In this document: positions 1 through 13,890 of the stretch, piece after piece
How positions within the stretch are numbered: position 1 is the first letter of the stretch
Layout: each line of letters opens with the position of its first letter
From: Gymnogyps californianus
Lineage: Eukaryota; Chordata; Aves; Accipitriformes; Cathartidae
Direction of reading: 5' to 3'
Assembly: GCF_018139145.2 (NCBI RefSeq)
Contig: NC_059478.1
Span: forward strand, 11,515,001 to 11,579,000
DNA length: 64,000 nt
Position numbers and translations under genes: made by a program
Notes under the pieces: generated by a model
Databases searched by the model: none
What the model saw: only the letters and a program-made list of their open reading frames with translations
Told to the model about the DNA's origin: nothing

Positions 1-1045
1 CCTGCGAAAAGGTTATTGAGTGCCCTTTGTCAGCTATGCATTTGCTTAGCTCTGGTCATAAGCAGAGGCTGAGAAGATCTTTATCTTGTCTGGTTTGTTC
101 AAGGTATCATCTATTTTGTGACGGCAGAATCTTCTGGCAGCAAAAGAATTATTTTAAATACAGAGCTGACTCTCTCATTCCTTTTCCTCTTCCTCCTAAA
201 ATTACAATAATCAAAGTCCAAATAGTCGTCCTTCCCCTCCACTGAATAAATTTGCATACCTCTTAACAGTTGCAGTTCTTTTTTTAAAATACCTAAAAAG
301 TGGATTTGGATCTGGGATGTGATAGTTTTATTATTAAAATTAACTACTTTATCTGGAAGACTGGTTAGGGCATTTTTGTTTTATTAAATGGTTTTACTGA
401 ATATTTAATTTGAAAAGTTTGCATAAGTAGTTGCACTTGTCCAAAATGGACTAAAAGATTTTTACTAGAAATTATGTAGTAGGTACTGTTGTACATAGGA
501 TTTCTTGCAAAAGTTCCCCACAAATTGTGCATTTAGTTCTATCTGGGGTTGTTAATTATGCCAGGCAACTTTGACGTACTTCTGGCCCGTTACATTAAAC
601 ACTAAATAACTTAGTGGGAGGCCACATTGTTATGCTTGTGTGAGGGTGAGATAAAGTAACATGACTCGATATGTTGAATACATGTGACTACTGAATGCTA
701 GATTGCTAATTTATTTGAAGTCCTTCACATATAGAAATGAATCACTGTATACCATTCATTGCTATTTTTTTAAACGGGCAAACTGATAAATATTTCATGA
801 CCACAGGTAAGCAGAAAACTCACTTTTTCCAGCCCACAAAAGTTTGAGTTCAAAACTAGTTCTGTTCTACATTAAATTTCAGTGAAATTTAGGAAGAATG
901 AAGAGATCTGTCTAAAATAGTTGATTTGCTGCTGAATGGGAAACAGCTATTTTGGAGTCAATGTGTCTGTTTTTGACTATAAATTCCCTTTTAATCCTTA
1001 GAAATGTTTTCCAAGGGAGTTTTCTTTAAAAATGGTACAACCCCA
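1..1045. other. AT-rich non-coding DNA
   Basis: No exon, RNA gene or mobile element is recognisable here. A 72-codon open frame at 27-245 has no domain, signal peptide or family resemblance, and open frames of this length are expected by chance. The sequence reads as unique AT-rich vertebrate intergenic or intronic DNA. Confidence 0.7.
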
Positions 1046-1064
1046 CATGAAGTTTAACTTCATG
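1046..1064. repeat. Perfect short inverted repeat (9-1-9)
   Basis: The arms CATGAAGTT and AACTTCATG are exact reverse complements around a single T. This is read directly from the sequence. Such a palindrome could bind a dimeric transcription factor or form a very small hairpin. It may equally be chance in a 64-kb AT-rich window, and nothing next to it indicates a function. Confidence 0.85.
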
Positions 1065-4000
1065 AATCACCATCTTCCAGCTCGACAGAAAAGCTGCTAT
1101 TGAAAGACTGCACTACTTGTGAATTAGGAGTCAAACATGAAGTGAAATCTTCTTACATTTTTGGTGAGAAGTGGCACTTGATCCTAGAGGCAAACATTCA
1201 CTTCAACCTACATGACACTTCACATTACTAACAAGTGCACTGGCGAAGCTATAAGATGAAATGCCACTTTCTGTTAAAAGTAGGACACACTTTTTCCGTT
1301 TCTGAAAGTTCTATCACTTCATATAGTTGCTTTTGCAAATGAAAAATGGCAACGGTCCTGTACAGAAGTGGTCTGTGAATTACAGAAAAGCAGCTTATGC
1401 TGAGTAGTGTGGCACAAGAAGATGCCAAGCATTTCATGAGGAAAGAATGCAGCACAGTCATGCAGAGATTACAGGGCCCACAAAATTCAGTTATGCTAAG
1501 TGTCTCATCCTTAACTAGAGGAGGATGAATAAAATATAATTATGGTTATATTTTTATTTTAGCAGGCTCAACAAATACGGTGACCTTGTAGATGGTCAAG
1601 ATACTTAGAGTACCTGGACAGAAAATACAGATAGAGAGAGAACGTATGGGGTTTTTTAGTTTTGTTAACTTCATATGTTTTCATCAGTATCGTGATCTAG
1701 ATTACTACTGCCAGGTTTTGAGGGTGATAAACAACTGTATGTATGATATACCATACAGAATTGGCTAGATTTCTTTGCTACTGTATAGCAGTGTCCAAAG
1801 TAGTCTCAATTTGCTTTGTTTTATATTAGAATGAATAAAGGGAAATAATCTTAATATACCTTCCCACAGCCTGCCAATCAGGGAATAAGCAAAGAGGAGT
1901 TTCTCATATTACATCATTCTGAATCTGGAACAGGAGCCCAGATGAACCTGGATCTCCTGCTGGCTTCAGCAGTAACTTGCTCTTTCCTTCCCCAAGAAGG
2001 GGAAAATGAAGCTTTATAAAAATGTTTCAATCAATACTGACAGGTTTTTTTAATTAGATATCTCAATGAAATTCTGGTGTCTATGTTGGAATTGTGCTAC
2101 ATATATGGCTAAAAGCAACTAAAAGGCTCATCCATAGAGGTAATGGAATGAATGAAGATAATTTTGTTCTTTGTTCTACAGTTCGATAAATTGCCTTGTT
2201 ATAACATAGTTATTTAAATAGCTTTGACACAATTTTATTTTCAAGAGTTTGAATCAGTGGAAGAAAAACAATGTAAGACTTAAGAAATAAGATGCAGTGA
2301 GGAATGTAAGTCTAGCTCACAAAATCTTTCACTTATAATAAAGACTGGAGTTGTAATTAGCTTTTTTGGAGTGCTTTTCACTCCAGCTGCACTAGACAAT
2401 ACTCTGACTTGTAGTTAATACATACAGACATATCTACTCATTTTCCTTTGCATTGCAGCATGTGTACTTCCCTAATTGGCAGCTTGCCATTTATATGTGG
2501 AAAACAAGATTGTATTAGCAAGAGGGAGAGACTGAGATTTCAAATGTCTGCAGTGCACAAATATCTTAGTTACATTAATAAAGGGAGAAGACATTTAAGT
2601 TTGAATTTAGTTATTTGGATCATAATGCACTTAGAGCCTCCATAAGGCTAGCCATGAGTTACAAATAATCAAAGTCCCAAGTTAGAACTCAGACTGCCCT
2701 TGCAAGACTTCATATTAGGACCACCTGTTAGTTTCAGTTAATGGTGGTAGCTCTGTGTAGATATCTAGCAAGATTAGATACATTCAATAATGCCACTTAT
2801 GCTGAAACTTAAATCAAACTGCTGAGATACTCCTTCCCCTCTAATGCAGAATAGAATTGTGAAAGCATTCTATTTTTTATGAAGTTAAACATCATAGGTA
2901 GGTGCAAGATGATTGAATACAATGTTCTAGAAAATAAATACTCCTTTCTCCATTCAAGAGCTAAAAAATTACCATTAATATCCCACACTTTCTTGCAAAT
3001 CAGACAACTGATGTAGTAATGAGTTCTATCAGACACTGTATTACTGCTTTTTTTAAATGGGTATATTGCTAATCTTCTTGAGGATCATTTAGCACCAAGT
3101 TTATTGTGTCTACCTAGGCCAGCATTGTCTAACTTGCAGTAAAGCATTTGAATGAATTCTATCTCCTTTGGAAACTTGCTATGTCTTCAGTTTCTCTTGC
3201 TATATCTTAAGTGAAACTGATCATGAGTAGAACCAACTGTGACTTCTCAGACAAGATCTAAAGTTAAACATTTCCACTATAAAAAGTCAAGTTGTGCAAA
3301 GTGCTTGTATGGAACCAAGAAGATTTAACGAACTGCCTAAATCCTAGAAGACAGGATTTTTTTTTAGTTCTTTTTAAGCAAGGATCTTGCATGCTTTTCA
3401 TGTCTTAAGGCCACAGAAATCTAAAATCTTCTAAAAGGGCTTTCAGGCAGACTCAGTTTAGGACTTCAGTTTCTTGAAGTCCGTTTTTTCAGTGTCCCTG
3501 TTTCTGTTTAGTGTATGACAAGTGCTTGTAGTAATTCAGGTGTTACAGATGATGGAGGGAGGTACCTAACATTTTCTATGTTAATTACAGACAGAAAAGT
3601 ATTGTGTATTTTGGAGACTTGGTGCCAACTTAAGGAACTGAATGAATAGGTTTTGAGTACTCAAAAGCAATGCTTTTCTAGACAGAGTACTTGAATTCAA
3701 CAAACAGACTCTGAAGACTTTCTGACACAGGCTGTCTGCTATAGCTTGCATAAATCTCTGCTGAATGAGTACTCAACCAGAATTACTTGAAAAGAGTTGA
3801 TAGAAGTATTGCCAAATGAAAGGAACAATTCTCTTTTAGTTCTGTAAAATCTAGGTGGTCATCAATGAGCATAGTCACTAATATATTAATGATTTAATCA
3901 CTACAGATTATAGGAACAGTGGGACACTATTAAACACAGCAAATTTTGATTATCTCTATTCTAATCTTGCATTTTATAGTTTTTATGAATTAGGGAGTTC

Positions 4001-6130
4001 AGTAGATTCCCTGCTGTAATCAGCTAGAGGTGACACTGCTGAATCCTTATAATCCACTAGTTTAACAGTCTATATCATCTCCATAGGTTTAAATAAAATC
4101 TCCAACTGATACAGCTAACCTTCAACCCAGCTTTGCTGTGGATTTATCCAGTTCCTCCCACAAGGAACTCACTTGCTTCCATAAAGTAAACTGGAGCACA
4201 TTTCTTCCTCCTTTGTCCCTTCTGTTTCCAAATACGGTTGTCCTGATCCTCTAGATAGGTTTTGTCAACTGAAACAACACAGTGGGTAAACAAATTTTCC
4301 AGACAATGCAAAGTGATCTTTTAAGCATTGTCAGTAGCCTCTTAAATACTTTTGATTTAGGTGTTGGTGTGAAAATCCTGATGTCATGTGATCCACTTTG
4401 CTTTTCTTGCCCACTTTTATCTAACTTACTTCACCCTGTGAGCTGGCTGGTAATTATGGTGACACTAAAGAAAGGATACATTTCAACAGAGTTCAGAAAA
4501 ACTTGGATGGTGTAATTTAATCTCCTTTATCGGTCTCCACAGAATTCTCTTTGTCTTTTCTCATCAGCCAAATCTACAATGTCTTGTTACACAGCTCTGA
4601 TTCTGGCTTCACAGTTTTGAGGATAAACTAGTCCCTCTTCCTGGTCCAGTTCCAGGGATTTCTGATGAGAAATCAAATCTTTTAGAATCTTAAGTCCAAA
4701 AATGTGAGTTGAGATTCAGCAATCTGATTTAAAAATTACATGATCACACATGTTGTGTAAATTTTAAAGCATGTTTGCCCTGCTTCATTCCACTAAAAAG
4801 ATGTTTCTCTCCCAAATCTCTGTATTTACTTCCCCATCTTCTTGCCGTAGAAGGTAAAATCCATTCACTTTCCCAAGTGCTAAAATGAAGCAATCTAATT
4901 TTATTAGGTGGCTTAAAGGACAGCTAGCAAATACTTAAATACCTGCTTACATTTGAAGTTTCTATGATTCTCTTTCAGTCTGAAATCAGTTTTATTAACT
5001 TTTCATAACAAGCCACTTATTGAATATTTGCTCCTACTAGGGATCCTCTAATAAATACAGAAAATACCTGTTAAGATCTGTGTTACAGGACAATGGGTCA
5101 ATCATCCTTATGAAGAAATAAATGTAAAAAGTGTTTGAATAAGAAATGTTATTAAATGAAATTTGAATTTTTATTCAAGAGGATAGACAGAAATGAGACA
5201 TTCTTTCAGTGTCACTGAGACAGATTAGTGCTGGTCTGTTGAAGAAAATGCTTACTCACCATTTGTTTTGAAGAGAGACTTTGTAGATTTTGTTAATCTC
5301 AGTGAAAGGTAGAGTTACCAGCTCTGGAAGGCAAAGGTGCCCAACTTCCATTTGCCTCATAGAAAACTTCTGCATTTGTTTTTAAGCAATCTGGAAGTAA
5401 TTTGAGGATGAAAATAATGAGTATTCTTGTGAAAAAGTCTGTCTTAATGTTGCTTTTCACTGCCATGTTTAGGAAATGTGTTCTTGATTTATCAAGATAG
5501 GTATTATGATAGGTAAGAATGGGAATGGCACTGTATGAGGGAGACATTGTCTGCTTGTCATTCTTAGAGCGGGATAAAATGGGACTTTTCTGAGGCTATG
5601 GGAAATAAGTTTTCAGTACATGAAATGTTTTGACTTTTAACTAAAAGGTTGAGTTCTACAGTGCCACCATCTCTTAAAGATTAAATCCACATGGCACTGT
5701 ATGGAATACAATATCCATTGTTCATACTTCTTGAATGACTTGGAATCATGTGTTAACATGATGAAACCAGATGGGATGTTCAAACACTAAACTCCATTCA
5801 GTGCTAGCCAGATGTCTTTCCTGGAGGATGGGGGAGGGATCCTCCAAATAGTAATTTCAGAAAAGATATTAACTGTCAAATCTTGAGCTATTGATTCAAG
5901 CGATAAATACGTTCTATTGATTATTCAGTAATTGCTTATCTGCTTTTAGGTAAGCTTGATCTGATCTCATCTTAGTTCCTGGCTTCAGATGTGGATGTAT
6001 CATCTGATCCAAAATGTTCGGTTTTTTTTTCCCCCCAACTTAAACGAGTAAGTAAAAGTAAAATTAACTTGACAAGTACACTAGGAGATACAGAGTTTGC
6101 TTTTGTGGCTCAATTAGCATCTTACAAAGT
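1065..6130. other. AT-rich non-coding DNA
   Basis: I see no supported gene. Open frames of 60-80 codons on both strands (for example 4282-4515 plus and 5299-5547 minus) lack recognisable domains and have the composition of translated non-coding AT-rich DNA. No clear interspersed repeat was identified. Splice-like motifs occur at the background rate and none frames a plausible exon. Confidence 0.65.
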
Positions 6131-6145
6131 AAAAAAAAAAAAAAA
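6131..6145. repeat. Poly(A) run, 15 A
   Basis: An uninterrupted run of 15 A is followed by a purine-rich stretch. I see no retroposed body upstream and no flanking target-site duplication, so this is annotated as a homopolymer and not as the tail of a processed copy. Confidence 0.9.
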
Positions 6146-9100
6146 GGAAAAAGAGGACAGTAGAGAACAAAGTAGGTAAGTCAGAAGCAAGTTGCAGAAT
6201 GTAGCACTGAATTAAAAAAAAAAGTTTGCCAAATGGTTAGCAGTCACTCAGGTTGTATCTCTAAAGCAGATTAACAAATGTTTCTATAATGAGCCAGCTA
6301 TATACATAGCTATGTTTGCAGAAAATGCACGGCTATCTTCTTGTGTCTTAAAAAACAAATGAAAACAAAACCTCCTCAGTTATGCTACCTTTGACCCTTA
6401 CACAAATTCCACTACAGTGGGCTTGCAGCAGTGTGGAGAGACTCTAAATACATTTAGACAGCTGGTACAGTCTGAGGCCTTCTTAAGGAAACAGAAAACA
6501 ATACAGAAGGTCTTCATTCAGAAATATCCTTATATAATGAAGAATGCCCAATATCTTTCAATGCAGAATGGCTTTTTCAGTGAATCTTATTGCTTTTCAT
6601 GAAATAAAGTATGAGTTGTCAAACAGAACAATTGAGAAGTAGGTCTCCTCCACATTTCTCTTTCATGCTATGTTAACCTCACTTATTTTACACTTGTGCA
6701 GCAGAAGAAATGCCAGCCAAGTTAAGTTTCTAAATTTAAAAATACTGGATGACAAATCTTTGGCAAGGAGGGATGCACAATTCTAGTCTTCGTTATGCTT
6801 GCCACCTCCTGTTGTAGAGAGCTAAGGAAAAAAGGAGCAGGAAGCTCATTAAGATCTTGTAGCTAAAGGCCACAACCCCCTCTCCCATAAAAGTCTCAAG
6901 TTTTCTTGACTCTCTGCTCTCCCTTTGCAATGTCCAAAACATGCAGTGAATCCTGAGGGCATCCAGCAGGAAGTCATTGCTGTCTGTTCTGTGTAAATCC
7001 CAAAGAAGGGAAGAAAAGGACCAGGACATAGGCACCGCATAGTACGTTACCCAGCAGAGAGGCATTGGAAGAGAACAGAGTAGAGAGCTAGGTCTTAATA
7101 CAATAAAAAGTTTGTGAATTCAGCCAAGTCCCTCTGGTGGTTTCAGTGGCCTTGATGTTCTCATAACCCGTGTATGCAAGGCATCAGTCTCCTTCCACCA
7201 GGAGTGTGTTTGAAACACATGATGGAGTCCTAACCCATTGAAGCCTGCTGGGATGATGCTAAATGTGATCCCCTGTGCTAGTTGCTACAAAATGACCTGC
7301 ATGGGTACAGGTGTGTTGCCATCTCCCTTGGGGAACAAATTCAAGCAATTATGCAATCAAGAAATATAGTCATGAACTTGATACACATTCGGTGTTAGTC
7401 CCTGTTTCCTTTGGCCTATTTCTTTCTTAAAGTTCAGGAATTTTCGTTTTGTACAAATTTAAACCTGTCTTTCATCAAAAAACTTCTTAATTCCTCTTTG
7501 AAAATGACATGAACTTTATCAGCTTTTTAAGTAACTCAGGTTTCACTTCCTTCATTAAAGTGACCAATAGATTTTAATTTTTTTTCATGGAAAAGATCTT
7601 AAGTTACCCAAACTTGCCACTGAGCCTGAAAAATTCAGCTAGAATATGGGTACCGATAGAACAGTCATGGTGAATAACTCTCTAAATGTAGTTATGTAAA
7701 CTTTATTCCCTGAATTATACGTACAAAAGTGGCAGAGGATATTGGTTAGAGGGATTTTTTCCTCTTTTTAATGATGTGTTTTGTAGAATTGAAATGTGGA
7801 TTTAACCATAAAATTAAACAGTAAAACTTAATAATAATAAACAAATACAACTAAAAAGTAAAGTACATGAGTCACCAACAAGGTGAGGAAAGAGGAAGCT
7901 TGGATTTAGAAACAATGTCAGATGAATCCCACAGATTGAAGTAGTGATGTCCCATGTTTTGACTTAATGAAATTTCATGAGACAATGCTTGCTTTACCAT
8001 ACTATTTTGTGTTTTGAGGAAACTTGTCTCTAATTTTGCAAGTATTAAAATTATGAAAGAGAGACTAATCGGATTGCAAGCTGGTTATTTATTTGAGGTT
8101 TCCACTAATAATGAAAATGTAGATTTGAAGTCTTAATCTTTCTTGTGTCAATTTAATAAATATTTATGTCTTTTTGAAAATGAACTACCCCAGAAAAAGG
8201 CACAATTTTACTTGCATTTATGTTTTTAAGCAAAATAAAAAATCTTATCCTATCTAGAGTAACTTTTCATATTTTTGGCAACCAGTTCCAATTTTTACAT
8301 CATTACATCTTACACACTCTTTGCAGAGGAATACAGCAATTCAGAGCAGAGTGGTTTAAAGAAGCAGGTTGGATGAGGATAGAAGAGATGGGTAAGAAGC
8401 AGCTCACGAGCGAACAGATTTCACAAGGGGAATCCGTCTCTAGTTTTAGAATTTTGTGAACTGATGCTCTGAAGCACACCTGAGCTCTGATGCTGATGGT
8501 GCACAGGATCTAGAAGAAAGGATTTCTTCTATTCCATGTCTATGATATATTAGGAAGCTGTTTACTGGAAGAAAACAGTTTTTAAGTGTTATGCAAGACT
8601 GAAGTGTTATATAAGAATTACAGAAGGAGACACCTGTTTCTTTTGGTTTTTGTTATGGCTTGTTTCAACTGACATGGAAAACAACTTTAAAACCAAGCAC
8701 AATTCAAAGATGGTTTGCTTTAATTTCCTTTTGTCAGGTAAAATGTGTAGTGAGGGCATTAGGAATGATTGTAAGTTAGAGGATGAGGGAAATATGTATT
8801 CACAGAAAAAGCAAGTTCAATGGACAATTTCCTGTATTTTAGGTGCACTTATTTTGTGTAGAAGGGACTGATAATTCATAAGGGTAAATGAATCAAGACA
8901 CAACAATAGTGTCCTACTTCTACCATGCTATTTTTTTCTGCAGATTTGGTATGGTGTGTAACAATTGTAATAAATCAGTTTAGAATTTACAGGGAATAAT
9001 CTTTATATAAGTCTTCTCTGAAAGACATGATTTTGATGTTCCAAAATAGCAGAAGGCTAAATGAATTTATATTTTTGGTTATCTATTTTTCTCTACTTAA

Positions 9101-12100
9101 ATTAGAAACTTGACTAATTTCAGTTTTATTCAATTTTATACTTGCAAGTCATTGTAAAATCAGCCATTTACAAACATTAGAAGAACTTCATCTCAGATTA
9201 CAGTCCTGAAAAAGATTCGTAGTAGCCACCTAAAGCAAGACAAATGAAATAACTTTTTCCAGACAAAGGATTCTGAAGTTCTGTAAGTGTAAGTACCAAA
9301 ATGGCTCCTTCCACAGATACGCAGCAACCTCAAAAGCGATGATCTTGATGAGATAGGAGAAAACACTGTGAAAAATTACTTCATTCTGTTTATTTCAAGT
9401 CCAACTCTTCAGTGCTATGTGTTTCCTTCACAGAAACAATGTCTGTTTTCAGTCTACAGAAGTAGTTGAATTCTCAGCTGTGCAAAAAATACAATTATGA
9501 CAAGTACACTTGACCTTCGGTGAAATTAAGGAGAGTACCACCTGCACTAAATAAGTCTTGTAAACAGTGTCAGGAGCAAAGGGATACAGTCTGGCTAGAG
9601 ATCAAATCCAGTTGCATAGCTTACTACAATAATAACATTTCAGGTTGCTTTAAAGTTTTGACTTCTAATTGTACCCTACTCTTAAACAAGGAGTGTTGAT
9701 GAGTTGTTAGCAGCTGCACTGTGAACAGGAGCGCTCTGTGCTGAGATAAAGCTGCCCAGCTCTAGAAATAGTCTGTCATGCAATAAACAACTTTTCATTT
9801 ATTTTTTTTTTCTTGGTTCTGTTGTAGTCCAAATGTTACATATGAAATCAAAGAACATAAGAAAACTGTTTCAGGGCACTCCCCAGAATATTTTGATCCC
9901 TTGACCTGTGCCTACTCCTAGAATAAACTGGTATAGTAAGATCCATGTATTGTCTTAAAGAAAAACTCCAAAACCAAACCCCTTAAAACTATCTAGATAA
10001 AGAAGATGGCCTAAATTTATTTATATATAGATGTCACAAGGAAACAACAAAATATTCTTTTAGAAAGACACAGTATACTGCAGGCTGCTTGTCATATCTG
10101 AATGACAATCCAGTAAAATAAATACTTTAGTCCAGATCCAAACACATCTCTGTCACGGAGGTTCCCTAAATGTAAACCCTCATCAGACCTCTCTTTATAC
10201 AAGTTTCACTTTGAAGTAATGCTGTACCTAGAAGAGGTGTTATCCTGGGTCATTTTGGCTAGACAGTTCTGACTAGCAAGGTTTTCCATAAAGACTACCT
10301 GCTGCTATTGACCTCTTTTAAACCAATCCTTTTCCTCTTTTCTTTTCCTTCAGCTTAATGAACGCTTCACAGCATAGCTCAGTGAAGAAGGAATGTGGGG
10401 GAAGTCAGTTAGTTATTTAAAGCTTTTAAATGTCTAAATCATAACTTCTAAATTTTTTTAGGCATAGCGAGCTGGTATAGATCACAAAGTGCAGGAAACA
10501 TGTACTGGACAGTCTTGTATTTCCAGTAAGCTTTATACCACAGTTGTATAGGGTGCATTTTAGTACATGGTATCAATCGGTGGAAAACTTATGGATCTTA
10601 AATCCGTATCTGAAGAAGCTGTCAGTCCTGCAGCATAAGATGAATGGGGAAAATGGATTCCTTGCCCACAGTAGCAGGAAACACCCATGGTAGGCTTTTC
10701 AGAAACAACTCGAAATCTGTAATGGTCTCGACGATGACGGTATCCAGCTTACACTTTCTCCCCAGCAAAATCCAATTGCAAGCCCTGAAAAATCTTAGCA
10801 ACTGTCTACCAAATATAAGGCATAGATGAATAAACATTACATATGCATGTGCTGTCTTTTATATTATCTGTATCACTAATAACTGTAGAATTTATAGCGT
10901 CTCATTTAATATACATTTTACGCTCCTTATTTTTGTAAATCAAAATTGAAATTATACAGACTTTATGTAGTTTAGCTCTTATTAGTCTGTAAAACTGTTG
11001 TGTTTTTCTTTAAAATTTGTATCAGTCCCAATATAATTAATAACTGTACAAGAAATCAATTTATTTCTGAGGAAAACCAGCTGAAGTGCCTTGGCTGTTT
11101 TGTAGCAATGGGTTCTGTTTTTGTCTCCTATTTCCATAGCAAAGAGAATTAATTTAAGAGAGATCAATAGTGTTGCCAACATATGTTGCATACTCCTGCT
11201 ATAACTCACAGTACTGGGGAATATGTAACATGAGTTTAAATTTAATCTTATATCTTGTTGTACAGAATTATGCAAATGGAATACCCTTACAAAGAAGCTT
11301 TTGTTTTTATTAATTTAATCTAGTAATAACTAATAATGGAAAAATGTGTAAAAAAAAAAAATCATTGTGTGTACTTAGGATAAAAAAAAATTGTGCTAAG
11401 CCTTGATATTGTGTGTGTGTAATGGATGTTGTTGTGTAAAATGCTCTGTGCACTTTGCAGTGTGTGAAACCTGCACAAACTTTCCAATAATGTTAAAGCA
11501 CTTGCAAAAATGTTGCACCTGGAGCAGGGAGGAGTGAAGAGGGCAAAGGTCAGCATTAGGCATTAAGACACTGACTAAACAGACTTTACACTCGGTGAAA
11601 AGTCCAGACAACCCCTGCAGTGTCATCTTACAACTCTGGTTTTCTTCTTTTCAGGACATAGTAATCCATAAATACACTCAAGTCACTAGCAGCTTAGCTC
11701 TTCCCCCCCTTCTCCCCCTTTTTAACTCTCCTTTCATTTTTAATTCTTACATAAAGATCTGAAATTTTAACCTCTTCTATGTCTTTTAATCAACCTTGGG
11801 AACTGCTTTTCTTCACTGTTGTCATTCACTAGACTTCTCATCTTTTTAAATCCTCTTTTTTGCAAATTATTCTCTTAGAAAAGTGGTTTCAAATCAACTT
11901 AAAAAATAATACTTAAATGGTAGCACAAACTCAGTGTATAGATAAGACATTCTGGGAAATTATCAGATTTTTATTTCTAAAAAAAGGCAGTTATGAAACT
12001 CTGTAAACAACTTAAATGCATCCTTTTTTCTGAAGCTTCTTAACCAGAGACTTTATGTAAAATACCTCATGGGATGTAGTATAAAATTTGTTTTTACAAC

Positions 12101-13104
12101 TTCTTCTGAGCTTATTTGTTTGGATAGATGAAATCAGTTTCAACTGGGATGCTTCAAGAAAATAATTGTCTTGCTTGCTATTGTTTTTTTCTTTTAATCA
12201 AAACCTCATCAATTTCTCTAAACTGGAAAAATGTAGAGGTAAAACACAAAGAGGTGTCTGTACTTTTATCATACAATTAAGTCTTTCAGTTTTGCATCTA
12301 TTACACTTAGTAGCTGAAATCATGAGACCAAACTGATTTTAATCATTTTATCTGATCCCATTATCCACATCCCATTGCTTAAGAGACTGGATAGACTCCT
12401 AATATAGTCTGGAGCCTTCATAGTAAAAATAGGCTGGTGAAATACAGCCCATCAATTGCATGTAACCGTGCACATTTTGCTGACTTCCTCTCCTTGCTCT
12501 GAGCACTGCACAAGGACATACTTCCATGCAGGATATTTTCCTCTCGCCCGCTTCTCACTACCCCAACCCTTCTGCAAACCTGCTGAGATGACCAGCAGAT
12601 CTACTACATTGTCTTTTTCTTAATTAATTTTTACAACTCCTGAACAGCATTGACACAAGATAGCTGAAAGTCTGAGTATTTCTTTCATACTGTGCATGAA
12701 TAGAGATTAATAGAAACATTCAGCAGAAAATTATTTTTGTTTTTTTCCCCCGCACAAAGGTCCCTCGTATTTTCTCATGAAGGGAAAACAAAGTTTTCAG
12801 TACTGTGTGTGCAACACTGTCATTTCAGTTAGTCACAAAATGGTGGCCTGAAAAAATCTTCTGTGAAATCTCATGATCACTTTAGGCCCACTGATTTCTG
12901 TTCCTGTGCAGTGATTTTGAGAGTTGCTGCCCAAGGGTTTCTAACTTGGTCTGTTCAATGGTGGGAATCAAAGAATTGCCAATATTGTCAATAGAAACAG
13001 AAAGGTGAAACTGGGAACACAATTTAATGACCGCCAGCGAAGGGGGCAGAACCCAGCAAAGTTATTTACTTCTCATGGCAAAGGGTTCTGTAGAAATTAA
13101 AGAC
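6146..13104. other. AT-rich non-coding DNA
   Basis: No exon is supported. The 90-codon minus frame at 6793-7065 overlaps a second open frame of the same strand in another phase and has no family resemblance. The opposing frames at 10622-10837 and 10644-10829 are mutual antisense shadows. A short C/T-rich tract lies near 11700. Nothing else stands out. Confidence 0.6.
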
Positions 13105-13160
13105 CTATTTCAGCATGATGCTTTAAGCATGTGCTGAACTTTGAGCATGGAAGTGGTTTG
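13105..13160. repeat. Possible old amniote interspersed repeat fragment
   Basis: The stretch contains a CAGCA segment, then TTAAGCATGTGCTGAACTTTGAGCATG-type wording (positions 13123-13149). From memory this resembles a palindromic repeat common in turtle, crocodile and bird genomes, in which alternating TTAAGCATGTG and CTTAACTTTAAGC units occur. The match is short and diverged. It could be chance, and I cannot name the family. A related shorter match is at 20838-20875. Confidence 0.3.
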
Positions 13161-13768
13161 CTAGATCGCCTTCAGGCTTTAGAAGTAAGAATATGCTTAA
13201 CACCATTACAAGATCAGATCCTTGGTGCGCAAATACTGGAGGTAGTAAATGTCTAGGGCTCAGATTTGGTACTCCTGGTCACCCTGTGCAGCATTTTAGT
13301 CTGCAGTTAGTCTCGCTGGTACCATGGGACAGTCTGTTAAATAAGCCATTACTTTACAGGAGGCAGCGTTTTAGTGTTAGGCCTTGCATGACACCACTTT
13401 ATGTTGAACATAGAGCATCATTACAGATGGAGTAGTATCTTCTGTTTATGCTATATTCTCATGTTTTGTTGCATGTTAGCAAAAAAAATAAGAACTGAAT
13501 GTTCAAGTACATGAAAAACTTAAGAAAATTAAGCTAGAACTGAGTTACGTGAACCTCTTGAGAAACAGGCTTTGTATCTTGTCTAGTTATAGAAATACCA
13601 CACCAAAAATGAACTGATTTAATAACAAACAAAAAAGACTATTGTTCTGTCTGGAATTTTGTATGCTTTTCAAACATCTGAGGTGTCTCCAGTACCCTTT
13701 GCTGTGGTATCTCAATGCTGACCTCACCATAATAATCACAAATTCAAAACTTGAATTCTACTAATATG
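13161..13768. other. Non-coding DNA
   Basis: An 80-codon open frame lies at 13193-13435 on the plus strand, but it shows no recognisable protein family and is flanked by ordinary AT-rich sequence. No mobile element or RNA gene was recognised. Confidence 0.6.
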
Positions 13769-13890
13769 ATGTAGAAGAGAAGCCAGGAAGTTAAATGATT
13801 TGCCCAAGGCTACAAAGCATCTTGCTGGAGAGCTGAAACCAGACCTTTTACCACGTCTGCCTGGCCAGTCCCAAAGTCTGTGCTTTGTTT
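13769..13890 (-). mobile_element. MIR-like SINE fragment
   Basis: Read on the plus strand, the segment follows the antisense MIR consensus in order. There is a GTTAAATGATTTGCCCAAGG-like core (13790-13809), then a CTACAAAGC stretch in the place of the CACACAGCT block. Next come an AGCTGAAACCAGACC segment and TCTGCCTGG...CCCAAAGTCTGTGCTT, corresponding to the tRNA-like head. MIRs are ancient tRNA-derived SINEs mobilised by L2 enzymes and survive as rare, strongly diverged copies in birds. The order of matching blocks supports the call. Divergence is high and the ends are approximate. A masking search against amniote SINE consensus sequences would settle it. Confidence 0.6.

Noticed and set aside
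4955..4980. TTTCTATGATTCTC, resembling the CR1 ATTCTATG tail
   Set aside because: Neither side carries the CR1 3' wording, so the octamer-like match is probably chance.
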